A stretch of DNA of 64,000 nucleotides, taken from the NCBI RefSeq assembly GCF_019656655.1, contig NZ_BPMV01000001.1, forward strand, positions 2,790,001-2,854,000, written 5' to 3'. This DNA comes from Tsukamurella sp. TY48 (GTDB lineage Bacteria > Actinomycetota > Actinomycetes > Mycobacteriales > Mycobacteriaceae). Below, piece after piece: positions 27,018 through 35,899 of the stretch. The translations under genes and the position numbers were made by a program. Numbering within the stretch: position 1 is the stretch's first letter; every line of letters begins with the position of its first letter. Under the pieces are notes generated by a model. The model had not been told where the DNA came from. It did no database searches and saw only the letters and a program-made list of their open reading frames with translations.

Positions 27018-28784
27018 CTACAGCGAGTAGCGGCGTTCGGCCACCCGGTACAGGCGGCGCCACAGGGCGGAGTTGGTGCCCACCACGAACAGGCACATCA
27101 CGATGATTCCGAGCAGCAGCCGGGAGACGTGGTCGGGACCGGTCGAGGCGGTCGCGTCGGCGATGTAATCGCCCAGGCCGAAGGCGTGATAGGTCACCCC
27201 GTCGTAGGACACCACCTCGGCCACGATCGAGGCGTTCCAGGCGCCGCCGGCCGCGGTGATCCCGCCCGTCACGTACCCGGCGAAGATGCCCGGCAGCAGT
27301 ACGTAGCGCCACCGCATCCAGGTGGGCAGGTTCATATCGTCGGAGGCCTCGAGCAGATCACCCGGGATGGCGCTGGCCGCCGCGATCACGTTGAACAGGA
27401 TGTACCACTGGGTGCCGAGCGCCATGAGGACCACACCGCCCAGGTTGAGCGAGATGTTCCACGCCACCAGGACGGCGGTGATGATCGGGAACAGGAAGTT
27501 CGCGGGGAAGCTGGCGCACACCTGGATCAACGGCTGCAGGGCCCGGCTGAGCTTGGGGTTGAGGCCGATGATCACGCCGATCGGCACCCAGAACAGGGTC
27601 GCGAAGATCATCACCAGCGCGACGCGGCCCATGGTGGCCAGGCCCAGCAGGAAGACATTGGCCACCTCGTCGAGCCCGGAGTCGCGCAGGATCGTCTCCG
27701 CGGCCCGCCACAGACCGTAGCCCACCACCGCGAGCACGGCGACGCCGAAGACGATGTCGCCGATGCGGCGCCGCGCGGGCGGAACGTCGTGCGCGGGCGC
27801 CGAGCGGCCGAACATCCCGAAGAACCGGTCGGAGGCGACGATGACGGGGTTGACGATGCGACCGAAGGCATCGGCGGCGTGCGAGCGCCGCAAGACGGTG
27901 AGCACCACCGACTTCGGTTCGCGGCCGGTGGCCGAGTCCTCGAGCCGGAACCGCTCCGCCCAGGCGGTGAGCGGGCTCCAGAAGAAGAAGTTCACCGCCA
28001 CGATCACCACGATCATCGCGCCGATGGCCCAGCCCACCCGGCCCAGGTCACCGTCGGCCGAGGCACTCGCGACGTACGCGCCGATCCCGGGCAGCGCGTA
28101 CTCGTTGCCCGCCACCGAGACCGCCTCGGAGGCGGTGAGGAAGAACCAGCCGCCGCCGAAGCTCATCATGGCGTTCCAGACCAGCGGGATCATGCCGCTG
28201 GGCACGTCGAGCCGCCAGAACCGCTGCCAGCGCGACAGGCCGATGTCCTCGGCCGCCTCGCCGAGATCGCGGGGCTGGCTGATCAGGCTCTGGTAGAAGG
28301 CGAAGGTCATGTTCCAGGCCTGCGAGGTGAAGATGGCGAAGATGGCGGCCAGCTCCAGGCCCAGGGTGGAACCCGGGAACAGGGCGATGAACAGCGTGAC
28401 CGTGATCGACAGGAAGCCGAGGATCGGGACCGACTGCAGCACGTCGAGCAGGGGCATGAGCACCGCCCGGGCCCGGCGCGAGCGGGCGGCGAGGGTGGCG
28501 TAGGCGAAGGTGAAGACGATCGAGGCGCCGAGCGCGACGAACATCCGCAGCAGCGAGCGCGCGGCGTAGTACGGCAGGTTCGACGGATCGGTGTCGACGC
28601 GGGCGTCGGCGTGCTGCAGATCGATCGGGGTGTCCATGCCCTGGCCGACGCGGATCACCAGCCAGATCAGGGCGGCGGCGCCGGCCACCACGAGGATGTC
28701 GGCCGCGATGCCGGCACCGCGGCGCCCGCCCTCGGCCCGGCCGCGGGCCGACAGCAGCGAGCCCGCGAGGGGAGTGGTGCTCAC
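27018..28784 (-). CDS. Fused tandem ABC permease (two BPD_transp_1 halves)
   Basis: A 588-residue protein from GTG 28784, joined to mgtC by a GTGA overlap. Two permease units are fused. The first half has an EAA-like loop at GEAAEDIGLSRWQRFWRLDVP. The second has one at ISAAASAIPGDLLEASDDMNLPTWMRWRYVLLP (abbreviated motif EASDDM), each followed by further helices. This creates a full heterodimer-equivalent membrane domain in one chain, matching the single ATPase gene downstream. The family lies near nitrate/sulfonate/bicarbonate permeases. About twelve hydrophobic segments are visible. Confidence 0.87.
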   Translation of the reverse strand: MSTTPLAGSLLSARGRAEGGRRGAGIAADILVVAGAAALIWLVIRVGQGMDTPIDLQHADARVDTDPSNLPYYAARSLLRMFVALGASIVFTFAYATLAARSRRARAVLMPLLDVLQSVPILGFLSITVTLFIALFPGSTLGLELAAIFAIFTSQAWNMTFAFYQSLISQPRDLGEAAEDIGLSRWQRFWRLDVPSGMIPLVWNAMMSFGGGWFFLTASEAVSVAGNEYALPGIGAYVASASADGDLGRVGWAIGAMIVVIVAVNFFFWSPLTAWAERFRLEDSATGREPKSVVLTVLRRSHAADAFGRIVNPVIVASDRFFGMFGRSAPAHDVPPARRRIGDIVFGVAVLAVVGYGLWRAAETILRDSGLDEVANVFLLGLATMGRVALVMIFATLFWVPIGVIIGLNPKLSRALQPLIQVCASFPANFLFPIITAVLVAWNISLNLGGVVLMALGTQWYILFNVIAAASAIPGDLLEASDDMNLPTWMRWRYVLLPGIFAGYVTGGITAAGGAWNASIVAEVVSYDGVTYHAFGLGDYIADATASTGPDHVSRLLLGIIVMCLFVVGTNSALWRRLYRVAERRYSL

Positions 28785-29503
28785 AGGTCCGCCTCCTGGG
28801 GCTCGGGCAGCACGTCCCAGCGGACCGAGGTGACCGACGGTTCCATGCTCAGCTGGCTGATCGCCGATTCCATCGCGCGATCGTCGCGGCCGTCGGCGGT
28901 GAGGGTGGCGCGCACCTCCACCTGGCCGTCGGTGGTGTTGCTGCTGCTGATGGACTGCAGGTGGAAGGCGGTGCGGGTGAGCGCCTGCACCAGCAGGACA
29001 CGCACGTGCGACTCGTTCTCGTCGCGGGTGACGGCGACGAACTCGTAGCGGCTGGGCGCCTCCTTGCCGGTGTCGGGGGCGCGGTCGACCGCGTGCCCCA
29101 CCGTCCGCAGGGCGGTGTTGACGACGATCACGACGACGGTGCCCATGATGGCCGGGAGGAACAGTCCCGCACCGCACAGCGCGCCGACGGCGGCGGAGCA
29201 CCACAGCGTGGCGGCGGTGTTGAGGCCGCGCACGGTGAGGCCGTCGCGGAGGATCACACCACCGCCCAGGAAGCCGATGCCGGAGACGATCTGGGCCGCG
29301 ACGCGGGTGGGATCGCCGCCGGCGAAGCCGTACGCCGAGAGCACGACGAAGAGTGCGGACCCCACCGAGACCAGCGCATTGGTGCGCAGTCCCGCCATGC
29401 GGGCGCGGTACTGGCGCTCGATGCCGATGAGCGTGCCGCAGCCGAGACTGGCGAGGATCCGGATGAGGATGTCGAGCGAGTCGACGTTGGTGGTGACGTG
29501 CAT
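28781..29503 (-). CDS. mgtC: MgtC/SapB family membrane protein
   Basis: A 240-residue protein from ATG 29503. The N-terminal 130 residues hold four to five helices with the family motifs GCGTLIGIERQYR, AGLRTNALVSVGSALF and GIGFLGGGVI. The C-terminal 100 residues form a soluble ACT-like domain. MgtC proteins are linked to low-magnesium growth and virulence in Mycobacterium and Salmonella, through effects on ATP synthase or phosphate handling rather than Mg transport. Here it is first in an operon with an ABC permease and ATPase, an unusual pairing. A 20-codon ORF with a strong ribosome site lies 157 nt upstream. Confidence 0.9.
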   Translation of the reverse strand: MHVTTNVDSLDILIRILASLGCGTLIGIERQYRARMAGLRTNALVSVGSALFVVLSAYGFAGGDPTRVAAQIVSGIGFLGGGVILRDGLTVRGLNTAATLWCSAAVGALCGAGLFLPAIMGTVVVIVVNTALRTVGHAVDRAPDTGKEAPSRYEFVAVTRDENESHVRVLLVQALTRTAFHLQSISSSNTTDGQVEVRATLTADGRDDRAMESAISQLSMEPSVTSVRWDVLPEPQEADL

Positions 29504-29632
29504 GGGCGTAGGCCTCCCTGCCGAGGGCACGCGTCTGCCCGCCGCTCAGCGGAGCGACGGTGGCGTGCCTGCGATTTCAGCCGGACAATGCAGTGATCGC
29601 CGCGAGGCTCGGTGGATTGCTACCATTTCGCG

Positions 29633-29651
29633 ACAAATCTGTCCGATTTGT
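29633..29651. promoter_or_regulatory. 19-bp inverted repeat upstream of mgtC
   Basis: ACAAATCTGTCCGATTTGT: perfect 7-bp arms around a 5-nt centre, AT-rich compared with its surroundings. It lies between the leader ORF stop and mgtC. As DNA it could be an operator; as RNA, a small hairpin immediately after the leader ORF. Confidence 0.5.
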
Positions 29652-29659
29652 GTTGCGGC

Positions 29660-29722
29660 TCAGCGGGTTCCCTGGGTGATGCGGATGCCGCCGAGCCGAG
29701 GACTATGACTGTCGTCCGACAT
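29660..29722 (-). CDS. Putative 20-residue leader peptide upstream of mgtC
   Basis: ATG 29722 is preceded by GGAGGTGATGTC, an almost ideal Shine-Dalgarno (GGAGG ends 7 nt before the ATG), which is far better than the sites of most genes here. The frame encodes MSDDSHSPRLGGIRITQGTR and stops at 29660. It is followed by a 19-bp inverted repeat and then mgtC 157 nt downstream. That layout suggests a translated leader for regulation of mgtC, as known in principle for enterobacterial mgt genes, though with no sequence relation. Function is inferred; no family is recognised. Confidence 0.4.
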   Translation of the reverse strand: MSDDSHSPRLGGIRITQGTR

Positions 29723-30010
29723 GACATCACCTCCATGAATCGCGTTCCACGCGCCGGTGAAGGGGAGGTGAACAGATCACGCCCCTCCACGTCAGACCTT
29801 CAGCACTTCGCGGCGTAAACCCGCACGTGCAGTACGGGAGCCAATCGGGGCACACCCTTAAGCCGGATGTACCTGTCCTGACCCGGGGCGTCTCTCGACG
29901 TTCGGGGTCGCTGGCCTGTTTCCGCGAAGGAGCCTCAGCGAACGAATGGCGCCTTGCCGGTCAAGGATGACATGCACTCTGTCGCGGGGCAAGCCGAGTA
30001 CTCTGCCGCC

Positions 30011-30631
30011 ATGGAGGTTGGTACGACCGGAGTGTCGGCGGCGCCCGCGGCGCAGCCGACGACGGCGCGGGAGCGGGCGAAGGCCGCGCGGCGGCGCGAG
30101 TTGCTCGCGGCGGCGGCGAAACTCATGGCGGAGCGCGGCTTCGCGGGCGTGCGCCTGGAGGACATCGGCGCGGCCGCAGGGGTTTCCGGCCCCGCGATGT
30201 ACCGGCACTTCGCCGGGAAGCAGGACGTGCTGGCGGCGCTGCTGGTGGAGATCTCCGAGTACCTCTACGAGGGCGGGCGGCGCGTGGCGGCCGATCGCGG
30301 TGACGATCCGCGCCGGGCGCTGGTGGATCTGGTCGACTTCCACGTGGAGTTCGCCGCCTCCGAGCCGGACCTGATCCGGGTGCAGTACCGCGACCTGTGG
30401 TCGCTGGCGCCGGATTCGGCGCGCCGGGTGCGCCGGTTGCAGCGGCAGTACGTGGAGCTGTGGGCCGACGAGTTGAACCGCCTGGGCGGCGATCCGGTGG
30501 AGAACCGGGCGCGGGTGCACGCGGTGTTCGGCCTGCTCAACGCCGCGCCGAGCCTGCCGACTCTGCCGGCCGCGCGGCTGCGGGCGGTGCTGCGCGAGCA
30601 GGCGCTGGCCGCGCTCGGCATCGCCGACTGA
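30011..30631 (+). CDS. TetR-family regulator of the downstream branched-chain acyl-CoA operon (BkaR/Rv2506-like by context)
   Basis: A 206-residue TetR regulator. The helix-turn-helix is VRLEDIGAAAGVSGPAMYRHF (residues about 46-66), followed by a helical ligand domain. It lies directly upstream, on the same strand, of an accD1-accA1-fadE-maoC-citE operon. The same gene set in M. tuberculosis is controlled by the TetR repressor Rv2506 (BkaR), so repression relieved by an acyl-CoA or keto acid intermediate is likely. An imperfect 18-bp palindrome overlaps the promoter that follows it. Start ATG 30011 gives the usual N-terminal extension; ATG 29972 is an alternative. Confidence 0.85.
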   Translation: MEVGTTGVSAAPAAQPTTARERAKAARRRELLAAAAKLMAERGFAGVRLEDIGAAAGVSGPAMYRHFAGKQDVLAALLVEISEYLYEGGRRVAADRGDDPRRALVDLVDFHVEFAASEPDLIRVQYRDLWSLAPDSARRVRRLQRQYVELWADELNRLGGDPVENRARVHAVFGLLNAAPSLPTLPAARLRAVLREQALAALGIAD

Positions 30632-30661
30632 CCCCGCCGCGCGGCCGAAAAGCGCAAACTC

Positions 30662-30716
30662 TTTACAGGTGACCCGGATCACCCCTATCCTGATTGTCAG
30701 TTAGTGACGATTAACT
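30662..30716 (+). promoter_or_regulatory. Promoter and TetR-type operator of the acyl-CoA operon
   Basis: TTTACA (30662-30667) and TATCCT (30686-30691), 18 bp apart, form a good sigma-70-type promoter. The expected start point falls at the beginning of AGTTAGTGACGATTAACT (30699-30716), a near-palindrome with AGTTA/TAACT ends. The overlapping GTCAGTTAGTGAC is also symmetric. A repressor bound here would block initiation. The accD1 ribosome site AAAGGAG follows at about 30718. Confidence 0.6.
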
Positions 30717-30730
30717 CAAAGGAGTGCGGA

Positions 30731-32263
30731 GTGACCTTCCGTGAGGAGCACGAGGCGAACCTCGCCGACCTGCGTGCGCGGCTCGACCGCGTGGCGCAGG
30801 GCGGCGGGGAGCGGGCGCGCGAGCGCCACGAGGGCCGCGGCAAGCTGATGGTCCGCGAGCGCATCCGCCGCCTGCTCGATGTGGGCAGCCCGTTCCTCGA
30901 GGTCGGCGCGCTCGCCGCCGAGGACATGTACGACGGGAAGGCGCCCTCCGCGGGTGCCGTGGCGGGGATCGGCACCGTGTCCGGCCGGCAGGTGATGATC
31001 GTGGCCAATGACGCCACCGTCTCCGGCGGCACCTACTACCCGATCACGGTCAAGAAGCACCTGCGCGCGCAGGAGATCGCGATGCAGAACCGGCTGCCGT
31101 GCGTGTACCTGGTGGACTCCGGCGGCGCCATGCTGCTCAACCAGGACGATGTCTTCCCCGACCGCGAGCACTTCGGCCGCATCTTCTACAACCAGGCGAA
31201 CATGAGCGCCGCGGGCATCCCGCAGATCGCCGCCGTGCTCGGCAGTTCCACCGCCGGCGGTGCCTACGTGCCCGCGATGAGCGACGAGACCATCATCGTC
31301 CGCGATCAGGGCACCATCTTCCTCGCGGGGCCGCCCCTGGTGAAGGCCGCCACCGGCGAGGACGTGACCGCCGAGGATCTCGGCGGCGGTCTCATGCACT
31401 CCACCAAGTCGGGCGTCACCGACCACCTCGTCGACTCCGACGACGAGGCGCTGGAGAAGGTGCGGCAGATCGTCGCGCGGCTCGGTCCCGAGGGGGAGCG
31501 GCAGTGGGACGTGCGCCCGGCGCTGCCCGCCGCCCGCCCGCAGAGCGACCTCTACGACGTGGTGCCCACCGATCCGAAGATCGGTTACGACGTGCGCAAG
31601 CTGATCGAGATCGTGGTCGACGGTGGCGAATTCGACGAGTTCAAGGAGAACTTCGGCACCACCCTGGTGACCGCCTTCGCCCGGATCCACGGCCACCCGG
31701 TGGGCATCATCGGCAACAACGGAGTGCTGTTCGCCGAGGCCGCCCAGAAGGGTGCGCACTTCATCGAGTTGTGCGATAAGCGCCGCATCCCACTGGTCTT
31801 CCTGCAGAACATCACCGGCTTCATGGTGGGACGCCAGTACGAGGAGGGCGGCATCGCCAAGCACGGCGCCAAGATGGTCACGGCCGTCGCCTGCGCGCGG
31901 GTGCCGAAGTTCACCGTGATCGTGGGCGGCTCCTTCGGCGCCGGCAACTACTCCATGTGCGGCCGCGCGTATTCGCCCCGCTTCCTGTGGATGTGGCCCA
32001 ATGCACGAATCTCGGTGATGGGCGGGCCGCAGGCCGCCGACACTCTGGCCTCGGTGCGCCGCGATCAGGACGGGATCGAGGAGTTCAAGGAATCGGTGCG
32101 CGACCAGTTCGACCGCCAGTCCCAGGCCTACTACTCCACGGCCCGGCTGTGGGACGACGGCGTGATCGACCCCGCCGACACCCGCACCGTGCTGGGCCTC
32201 GCGCTCGATGCGGCGTCGCGCACGCCGCTCGCCGAGGTCTCCTACGGCGTCTTCCGGATGTGA
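30731..32263 (+). CDS. accD1: Acyl-CoA carboxylase beta subunit (methylcrotonoyl-CoA carboxylase type, AccD1-like)
   Basis: A 510-residue carboxyltransferase starting at GTG 30731, chosen because AAAGGAG sits 6 nt upstream; GTG 30704 is in frame but lacks a site and lies in the operator. Both acyl-CoA and biotin-binding crotonase-like halves are present ([68 protein letters not shown] split between them). The Gly-rich NYSMCGRAY loop is typical of the methylcrotonoyl/geranyl class. With the next gene it would carboxylate 3-methylcrotonyl-CoA in leucine breakdown. Confidence 0.92.
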   Translation: MTFREEHEANLADLRARLDRVAQGGGERARERHEGRGKLMVRERIRRLLDVGSPFLEVGALAAEDMYDGKAPSAGAVAGIGTVSGRQVMIVANDATVSGGTYYPITVKKHLRAQEIAMQNRLPCVYLVDSGGAMLLNQDDVFPDREHFGRIFYNQANMSAAGIPQIAAVLGSSTAGGAYVPAMSDETIIVRDQGTIFLAGPPLVKAATGEDVTAEDLGGGLMHSTKSGVTDHLVDSDDEALEKVRQIVARLGPEGERQWDVRPALPAARPQSDLYDVVPTDPKIGYDVRKLIEIVVDGGEFDEFKENFGTTLVTAFARIHGHPVGIIGNNGVLFAEAAQKGAHFIELCDKRRIPLVFLQNITGFMVGRQYEEGGIAKHGAKMVTAVACARVPKFTVIVGGSFGAGNYSMCGRAYSPRFLWMWPNARISVMGGPQAADTLASVRRDQDGIEEFKESVRDQFDRQSQAYYSTARLWDDGVIDPADTRTVLGLALDAASRTPLAEVSYGVFRM

Positions 32264-32271
32264 GAGAGCAG

Positions 32272-34239
32272 ATGATTGAGAAGGTTCTGATCGCCAACCG
32301 CGGCGAGATCGCCTGTCGCGTGATCGAGACGTTGCGGGACCTCGGCATCGCCAGCGTGGCCGTGTACTCGGACGCCGATGCCGATGCGCGCCACGTGAAG
32401 CTGGCCGACGAGGCCGTGCGGCTCGGTCCCGCCGCCGCCACGGAGAGCTACCTGCGCATCGACGCCGTGGTCGACGCCGCCCGCGCCACCGGCGCCGATG
32501 CCGTCCACCCCGGATACGGATTCCTCTCCGAGAATGCCGCTTTCGCCCGCGCGCTCGACGAGGCCGGGATCGAGTTCCTCGGCCCGCCGGTGGCCGCCAT
32601 CGAGACGATGGGCGACAAGATCACCGCCCGCGCCGCCGTGGTCGAGCGGGACGTCCCCGTGGTCCCGGGCATCAGCCGCCCCGGCCTCACCGACGCCGAC
32701 CTGATCGCCGCCGCCGAGGACATCGGCTTCCCGGTGCTGATCAAGCCCAGCGCCGGCGGTGGCGGCAAGGGCATGCATCGGGTGGAGGACCCGGCGGACC
32801 TGCCCGCCGCGGTCGCCGCGGCCCGCCGCGAGGCCGCCGCCGCCTTCGGCGACGACACCCTGTTCATGGAGCACTTCGTGGACACACCGCGCCACATCGA
32901 GGTGCAGGTGCTGGCCGATAAGCACGGCAACGTGGTGCATCTCGGCGAGCGCGAGTGCTCGCTGCAGCGCCGCCATCAGAAGGTGATCGAGGAGGCCCCG
33001 TCGGCATTACTCGACGAGGCCACGCGCCAGCGCATCGGGCGCGCCGCCTGCGACGCCGCCCGCTCGGTGGGGTACACAGGCGTGGGCACCGTGGAATTCA
33101 TCGTCTCGGCGCACCGTCCGGACGAGTTCTTCTTCATGGAGATGAACACCCGGCTCCAGGTGGAGCACCCCGTCACCGAGCTGGTGACCGGAGTCGACCT
33201 GGTGGAGCAGCAGATCCGCGTCGCCAACGGTGAGGTGCTGGGCGTCGAGCAGGGCGACATCACACTCACCGGCCACGCCGTCGAGGCTCGCGTCTACGCC
33301 GAGGACCCGGCCGCGGGCTTCCTCCCCACCGGTGGCACCGTGACCGGGCTGCGCTACCCGCGGCACTCTCGCCGCGGTCCCATCCGGGTGGACACCGGCA
33401 TCGAGGCCGGGACCGTGGTGGGCAGCGATTACGATCCGATGCTGGCCAAGGTGATCGTGCACGCCGCGGACCGCGAGCAGGCCCTGCGCCGGCTCGACGA
33501 GGCGCTCTCGGCCACGCAGCTCACCGGCCTGCGCACCAACGTCGACTTCTGCCGGTTCGTGCTCGACGACGCCGATGTGATCTCCGGCAATCTCGACACC
33601 GAGCTGCTGGATCGGTTGGCGCCCAGCTACACCCGGCCCGAACCCACCGCCCGAGCCTACGCCGCGGCGGGACTGCGGGCCGTGGCCGATTCCCGGGGCG
33701 AGGGACCGTGGGGCACGGAGACGGGCTGGCGCATCGGCGGCGCCGCGCCGGTGGTGATCCGCTTCGACGGTGACGTCGCGGTTTCCGTCGCCCACGATGC
33801 GGTCACGGTGCACGGGCCGGGCATCGACTGGGCGGGAACGGCCCGGCTCCACGGTGACCGGCTCACCGTGGACGGGCGGACCTCCCCGGTCACCGTCGCG
33901 GTGACCGGCGGCACCTACTGGGTGAGCGGTGTGGACGGTTCTTTCGAGCTGGCGCTCGCGCGCAGCGCCTCCAAGGACCGGGACGGCGCGCACGACGGCG
34001 AGGTGGCCAGCCCGATGCCGGGCGCCGTGGTCGCGGTGCCGGTGACCGACGGGCAGGCCGTCACCAAGGGCGAGACCCTGGTGATCATCGAGGCCATGAA
34101 GATGGAGCAACCGCTGACCGCACCGATCGACGGCACGGTGACGGTGGCGGTTCGCGTGGGAGACAAGGTGAACGCCGCACAGGTACTCGCGGTGGTCACG
34201 GCAGAGCAAGGCGCAGCGGAACAAGCGGGAGAGAACTGA
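32272..34239 (+). CDS. accA1: Acyl-CoA carboxylase alpha subunit: biotin carboxylase plus BCCP (AccA1-like)
   Basis: A 655-residue biotin-dependent carboxylase subunit. Order: biotin carboxylase N-lobe ([13 protein letters not shown]), ATP-grasp with Gly-rich loop [11 protein letters not shown] and [15 protein letters not shown]-lobe, a linker domain, and a C-terminal biotinyl domain with the biotinylated lysine in EAMKMEQ. It charges biotin with bicarbonate-derived CO2 and delivers it to AccD1. The start follows accD1 by 8 nt with GAGAG upstream. Confidence 0.95.
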   Translation: MIEKVLIANRGEIACRVIETLRDLGIASVAVYSDADADARHVKLADEAVRLGPAAATESYLRIDAVVDAARATGADAVHPGYGFLSENAAFARALDEAGIEFLGPPVAAIETMGDKITARAAVVERDVPVVPGISRPGLTDADLIAAAEDIGFPVLIKPSAGGGGKGMHRVEDPADLPAAVAAARREAAAAFGDDTLFMEHFVDTPRHIEVQVLADKHGNVVHLGERECSLQRRHQKVIEEAPSALLDEATRQRIGRAACDAARSVGYTGVGTVEFIVSAHRPDEFFFMEMNTRLQVEHPVTELVTGVDLVEQQIRVANGEVLGVEQGDITLTGHAVEARVYAEDPAAGFLPTGGTVTGLRYPRHSRRGPIRVDTGIEAGTVVGSDYDPMLAKVIVHAADREQALRRLDEALSATQLTGLRTNVDFCRFVLDDADVISGNLDTELLDRLAPSYTRPEPTARAYAAAGLRAVADSRGEGPWGTETGWRIGGAAPVVIRFDGDVAVSVAHDAVTVHGPGIDWAGTARLHGDRLTVDGRTSPVTVAVTGGTYWVSGVDGSFELALARSASKDRDGAHDGEVASPMPGAVVAVPVTDGQAVTKGETLVIIEAMKMEQPLTAPIDGTVTVAVRVGDKVNAAQVLAVVTAEQGAAEQAGEN

Positions 34240-34241
34240 CG

Positions 34242-35390
34242 ATGGAACTGACCAGCGAATACGCCGATCTTCGGGACACGGTGCGCGATTTCGCGAACCA
34301 GGTGGTGGCGCCCGTCTCGGCCAAGCACGATGCGGAGCACTCCTTCCCGTACGAGGTCGTCAAGCAGATGGGCCAGATGGGCCTGTTCGGCCTGCCCTTC
34401 CCCGAGGAGTACGGCGGGATGGGCGGCGACTACTTCGCGCTCGCCCTCGCACTGGAGGAACTGGGCCGCGTCGACCAGTCGGTCGCGATGACCGTCGAGG
34501 CCGGAGTGGGACTCGGCGCCATGCCGATCTACAAGTTCGGCACCCAGGAGCAGAAGCAGAAGTACCTGCCGAGCCTCGCCGCGGGCGAGAACCTGGCCGG
34601 CTTCGGCCTCACCGAGCCCGGCTGCGGCTCGGACGCGTCCGGAACCCAGACCACCGCCAAGCTCGACGGCGACACCTGGGTGATCAACGGCTCCAAGCAG
34701 TTCATCACCAACTCCGGCACCGATATCACCAGCCTGGTGACGGTGACCGCGGTGACCGGTACCAAGCCGGACGGCCGCAAGCAGATCTCCACCATCATCG
34801 TGCCCAGCGGCACCCCCGGTTTCACGGTGGAGCCCGCCTACAACAAGGTGGGCTGGAACGCCTCGGACACCCACCCGCTCAGCTTCGCGGACGTGCGGGT
34901 GCCGCGGGAGAACCTGCTCGGCGAGGAGGGGCGCGGCTACGCGAACTTCCTGTCCATCCTCGACGAGGGCCGCATCGCCATCGCCGCGGTGGCGACCGGT
35001 GCCGCGCAGGGCTGCGTGGACGAATCGGTGAAGTACGCCAAGGAGCGCAACGCCTTCGGCAAGCCGATCGGCGAGTTCCAGTCCATCGCCTTCGCCATCG
35101 CGCGGATGGAGGCGCGGGCGCACACCTCCCGCGTCGCCTACTACGAGGCGGCCCGGCTCATGCTGGCAGGCAAGCCCTTCAAGAAGGAGGCCGCCATCGC
35201 CAAGATGATCTCCTCCGAGGCCGCGATGGACAACGCCCGCATGGCCACCCAGATCCACGGCGGCTACGGCTTCATGAACGAGTACCCGGTGGCCCGGCAC
35301 TACCGCGACTCGAAGATCCTCGAGATCGGCGAGGGCACCACCGAGGTGCAGCTCATGCTGATCGCCCGGTCCCTGGGGCTGACGGCGTGA
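34242..35390 (+). CDS. Acyl-CoA dehydrogenase (FadE19-like; isovaleryl/short branched-chain)
   Basis: A 382-residue FAD enzyme of the standard length. FAD and substrate signatures are present: GFGLTEPGCGSDASG, QIHGGYGFMNEYPVARHYRD and the C-terminal EIGEGTTEVQ. The Glu in GEGT occupies the catalytic-base position of short/medium-chain dehydrogenases, whereas classical isovaleryl-CoA dehydrogenases carry their base elsewhere. The exact substrate (isovaleryl- or 2-methylbutyryl-CoA) is therefore open. It feeds the carboxylase encoded just upstream (2-nt gap) and overlaps maoC by 4 bp. Confidence 0.93.
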   Translation: MELTSEYADLRDTVRDFANQVVAPVSAKHDAEHSFPYEVVKQMGQMGLFGLPFPEEYGGMGGDYFALALALEELGRVDQSVAMTVEAGVGLGAMPIYKFGTQEQKQKYLPSLAAGENLAGFGLTEPGCGSDASGTQTTAKLDGDTWVINGSKQFITNSGTDITSLVTVTAVTGTKPDGRKQISTIIVPSGTPGFTVEPAYNKVGWNASDTHPLSFADVRVPRENLLGEEGRGYANFLSILDEGRIAIAAVATGAAQGCVDESVKYAKERNAFGKPIGEFQSIAFAIARMEARAHTSRVAYYEAARLMLAGKPFKKEAAIAKMISSEAAMDNARMATQIHGGYGFMNEYPVARHYRDSKILEIGEGTTEVQLMLIARSLGLTA

Positions 35391-35896
35391 GCGCGCCCGA
35401 CGAGATCGGCGCCCCGCACAAGCGGGTGGTGCAGCGCGGCCTGTGGTTCGACGAGTACGAGGAGGGCGTGCTCTACGAGCACCGCCCCGGCGTCACCGTC
35501 ACCGAGGCCGACAACGTGCTGTTCACCAAGCTGACGATGAACACCCAGGCCCTGCACCTCGATGCGCACTGGGCCGAGCAGCAGCCCGGTTTCGGCGGGC
35601 AGCGGCTGGTCAACTCGATGTACACGCTGTCCACCCTGGTGGGCCTGTCCGTCGCGCAGCTCACCCAGGGAACCCTGGTGGCGAACCTCGGCTTCTCCGA
35701 GATCGCCTTCCCCGCCCCCGTCTTCGCCGGCGACACCCTCTACGCAGAGACGCTGTGCACCGGCAAGCGGGAGTCCAAGTCCCGGCCGGGGGAGGGCATC
35801 GTCACCCTGCGGCACACCGCACGCAATCAGGACGGCGTGGTCGTCGCCGTCGCCGAACGATCGACGCTGGTGCGCAAGGCACCGTCGGAGGGGTAG
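35387..35896 (+). CDS. MaoC-like hydratase/dehydratase (Rv2499c-like)
   Basis: A 169-residue hot-dog fold protein starting at GTG 35387, overlapping the dehydrogenase stop by 4 bp. It contains the MaoC-type region FPAPVFAGDTLYAETLCTGKRESKSRPGEGIV, split here as the AGDTLY loop plus the following strand. In M. tuberculosis the equivalent Rv2499c is adjacent to the CitE-type lyase and is proposed to hydrate itaconyl- or methylglutaconyl-CoA. That fits this operon, which otherwise lacks a 3-methylglutaconyl-CoA hydratase. Assignment of the substrate is inference. Confidence 0.87.
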   Translation: MSAPDEIGAPHKRVVQRGLWFDEYEEGVLYEHRPGVTVTEADNVLFTKLTMNTQALHLDAHWAEQQPGFGGQRLVNSMYTLSTLVGLSVAQLTQGTLVANLGFSEIAFPAPVFAGDTLYAETLCTGKRESKSRPGEGIVTLRHTARNQDGVVVAVAERSTLVRKAPSEG

Positions 35897-35899
35897 GTC

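Larger units (their letters stand above)
29504..30010. other. 507-bp divergent intergenic region between mgtC and the TetR gene
   Basis: It holds a 20-codon ORF (29660-29722, minus), a 19-bp inverted repeat (29633-29651) and, near 29822-29843, a GCACGTGC palindrome within a CCCG/CGGG imperfect stem. I recognised no M-box or other known riboswitch. The remainder shows no conserved structure I could identify. Confidence 0.5.

Noticed and set aside
29735-29818. Short plus-strand ORF (MNRVPRAGEGEV..., ending HFAA)
   Set aside because: It has no Shine-Dalgarno at its ATG and overlaps the leader region of the opposite strand; an internal GTG with GGGGAG nearby is not enough to support it.
29504-29860. 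M-box (Mg-sensing) riboswitch ahead of mgtC
   Set aside because: The characteristic conserved GGTGAGGCTCC-type start and pairing regions could not be found on the minus strand; only a leader ORF and a simple inverted repeat are visible.
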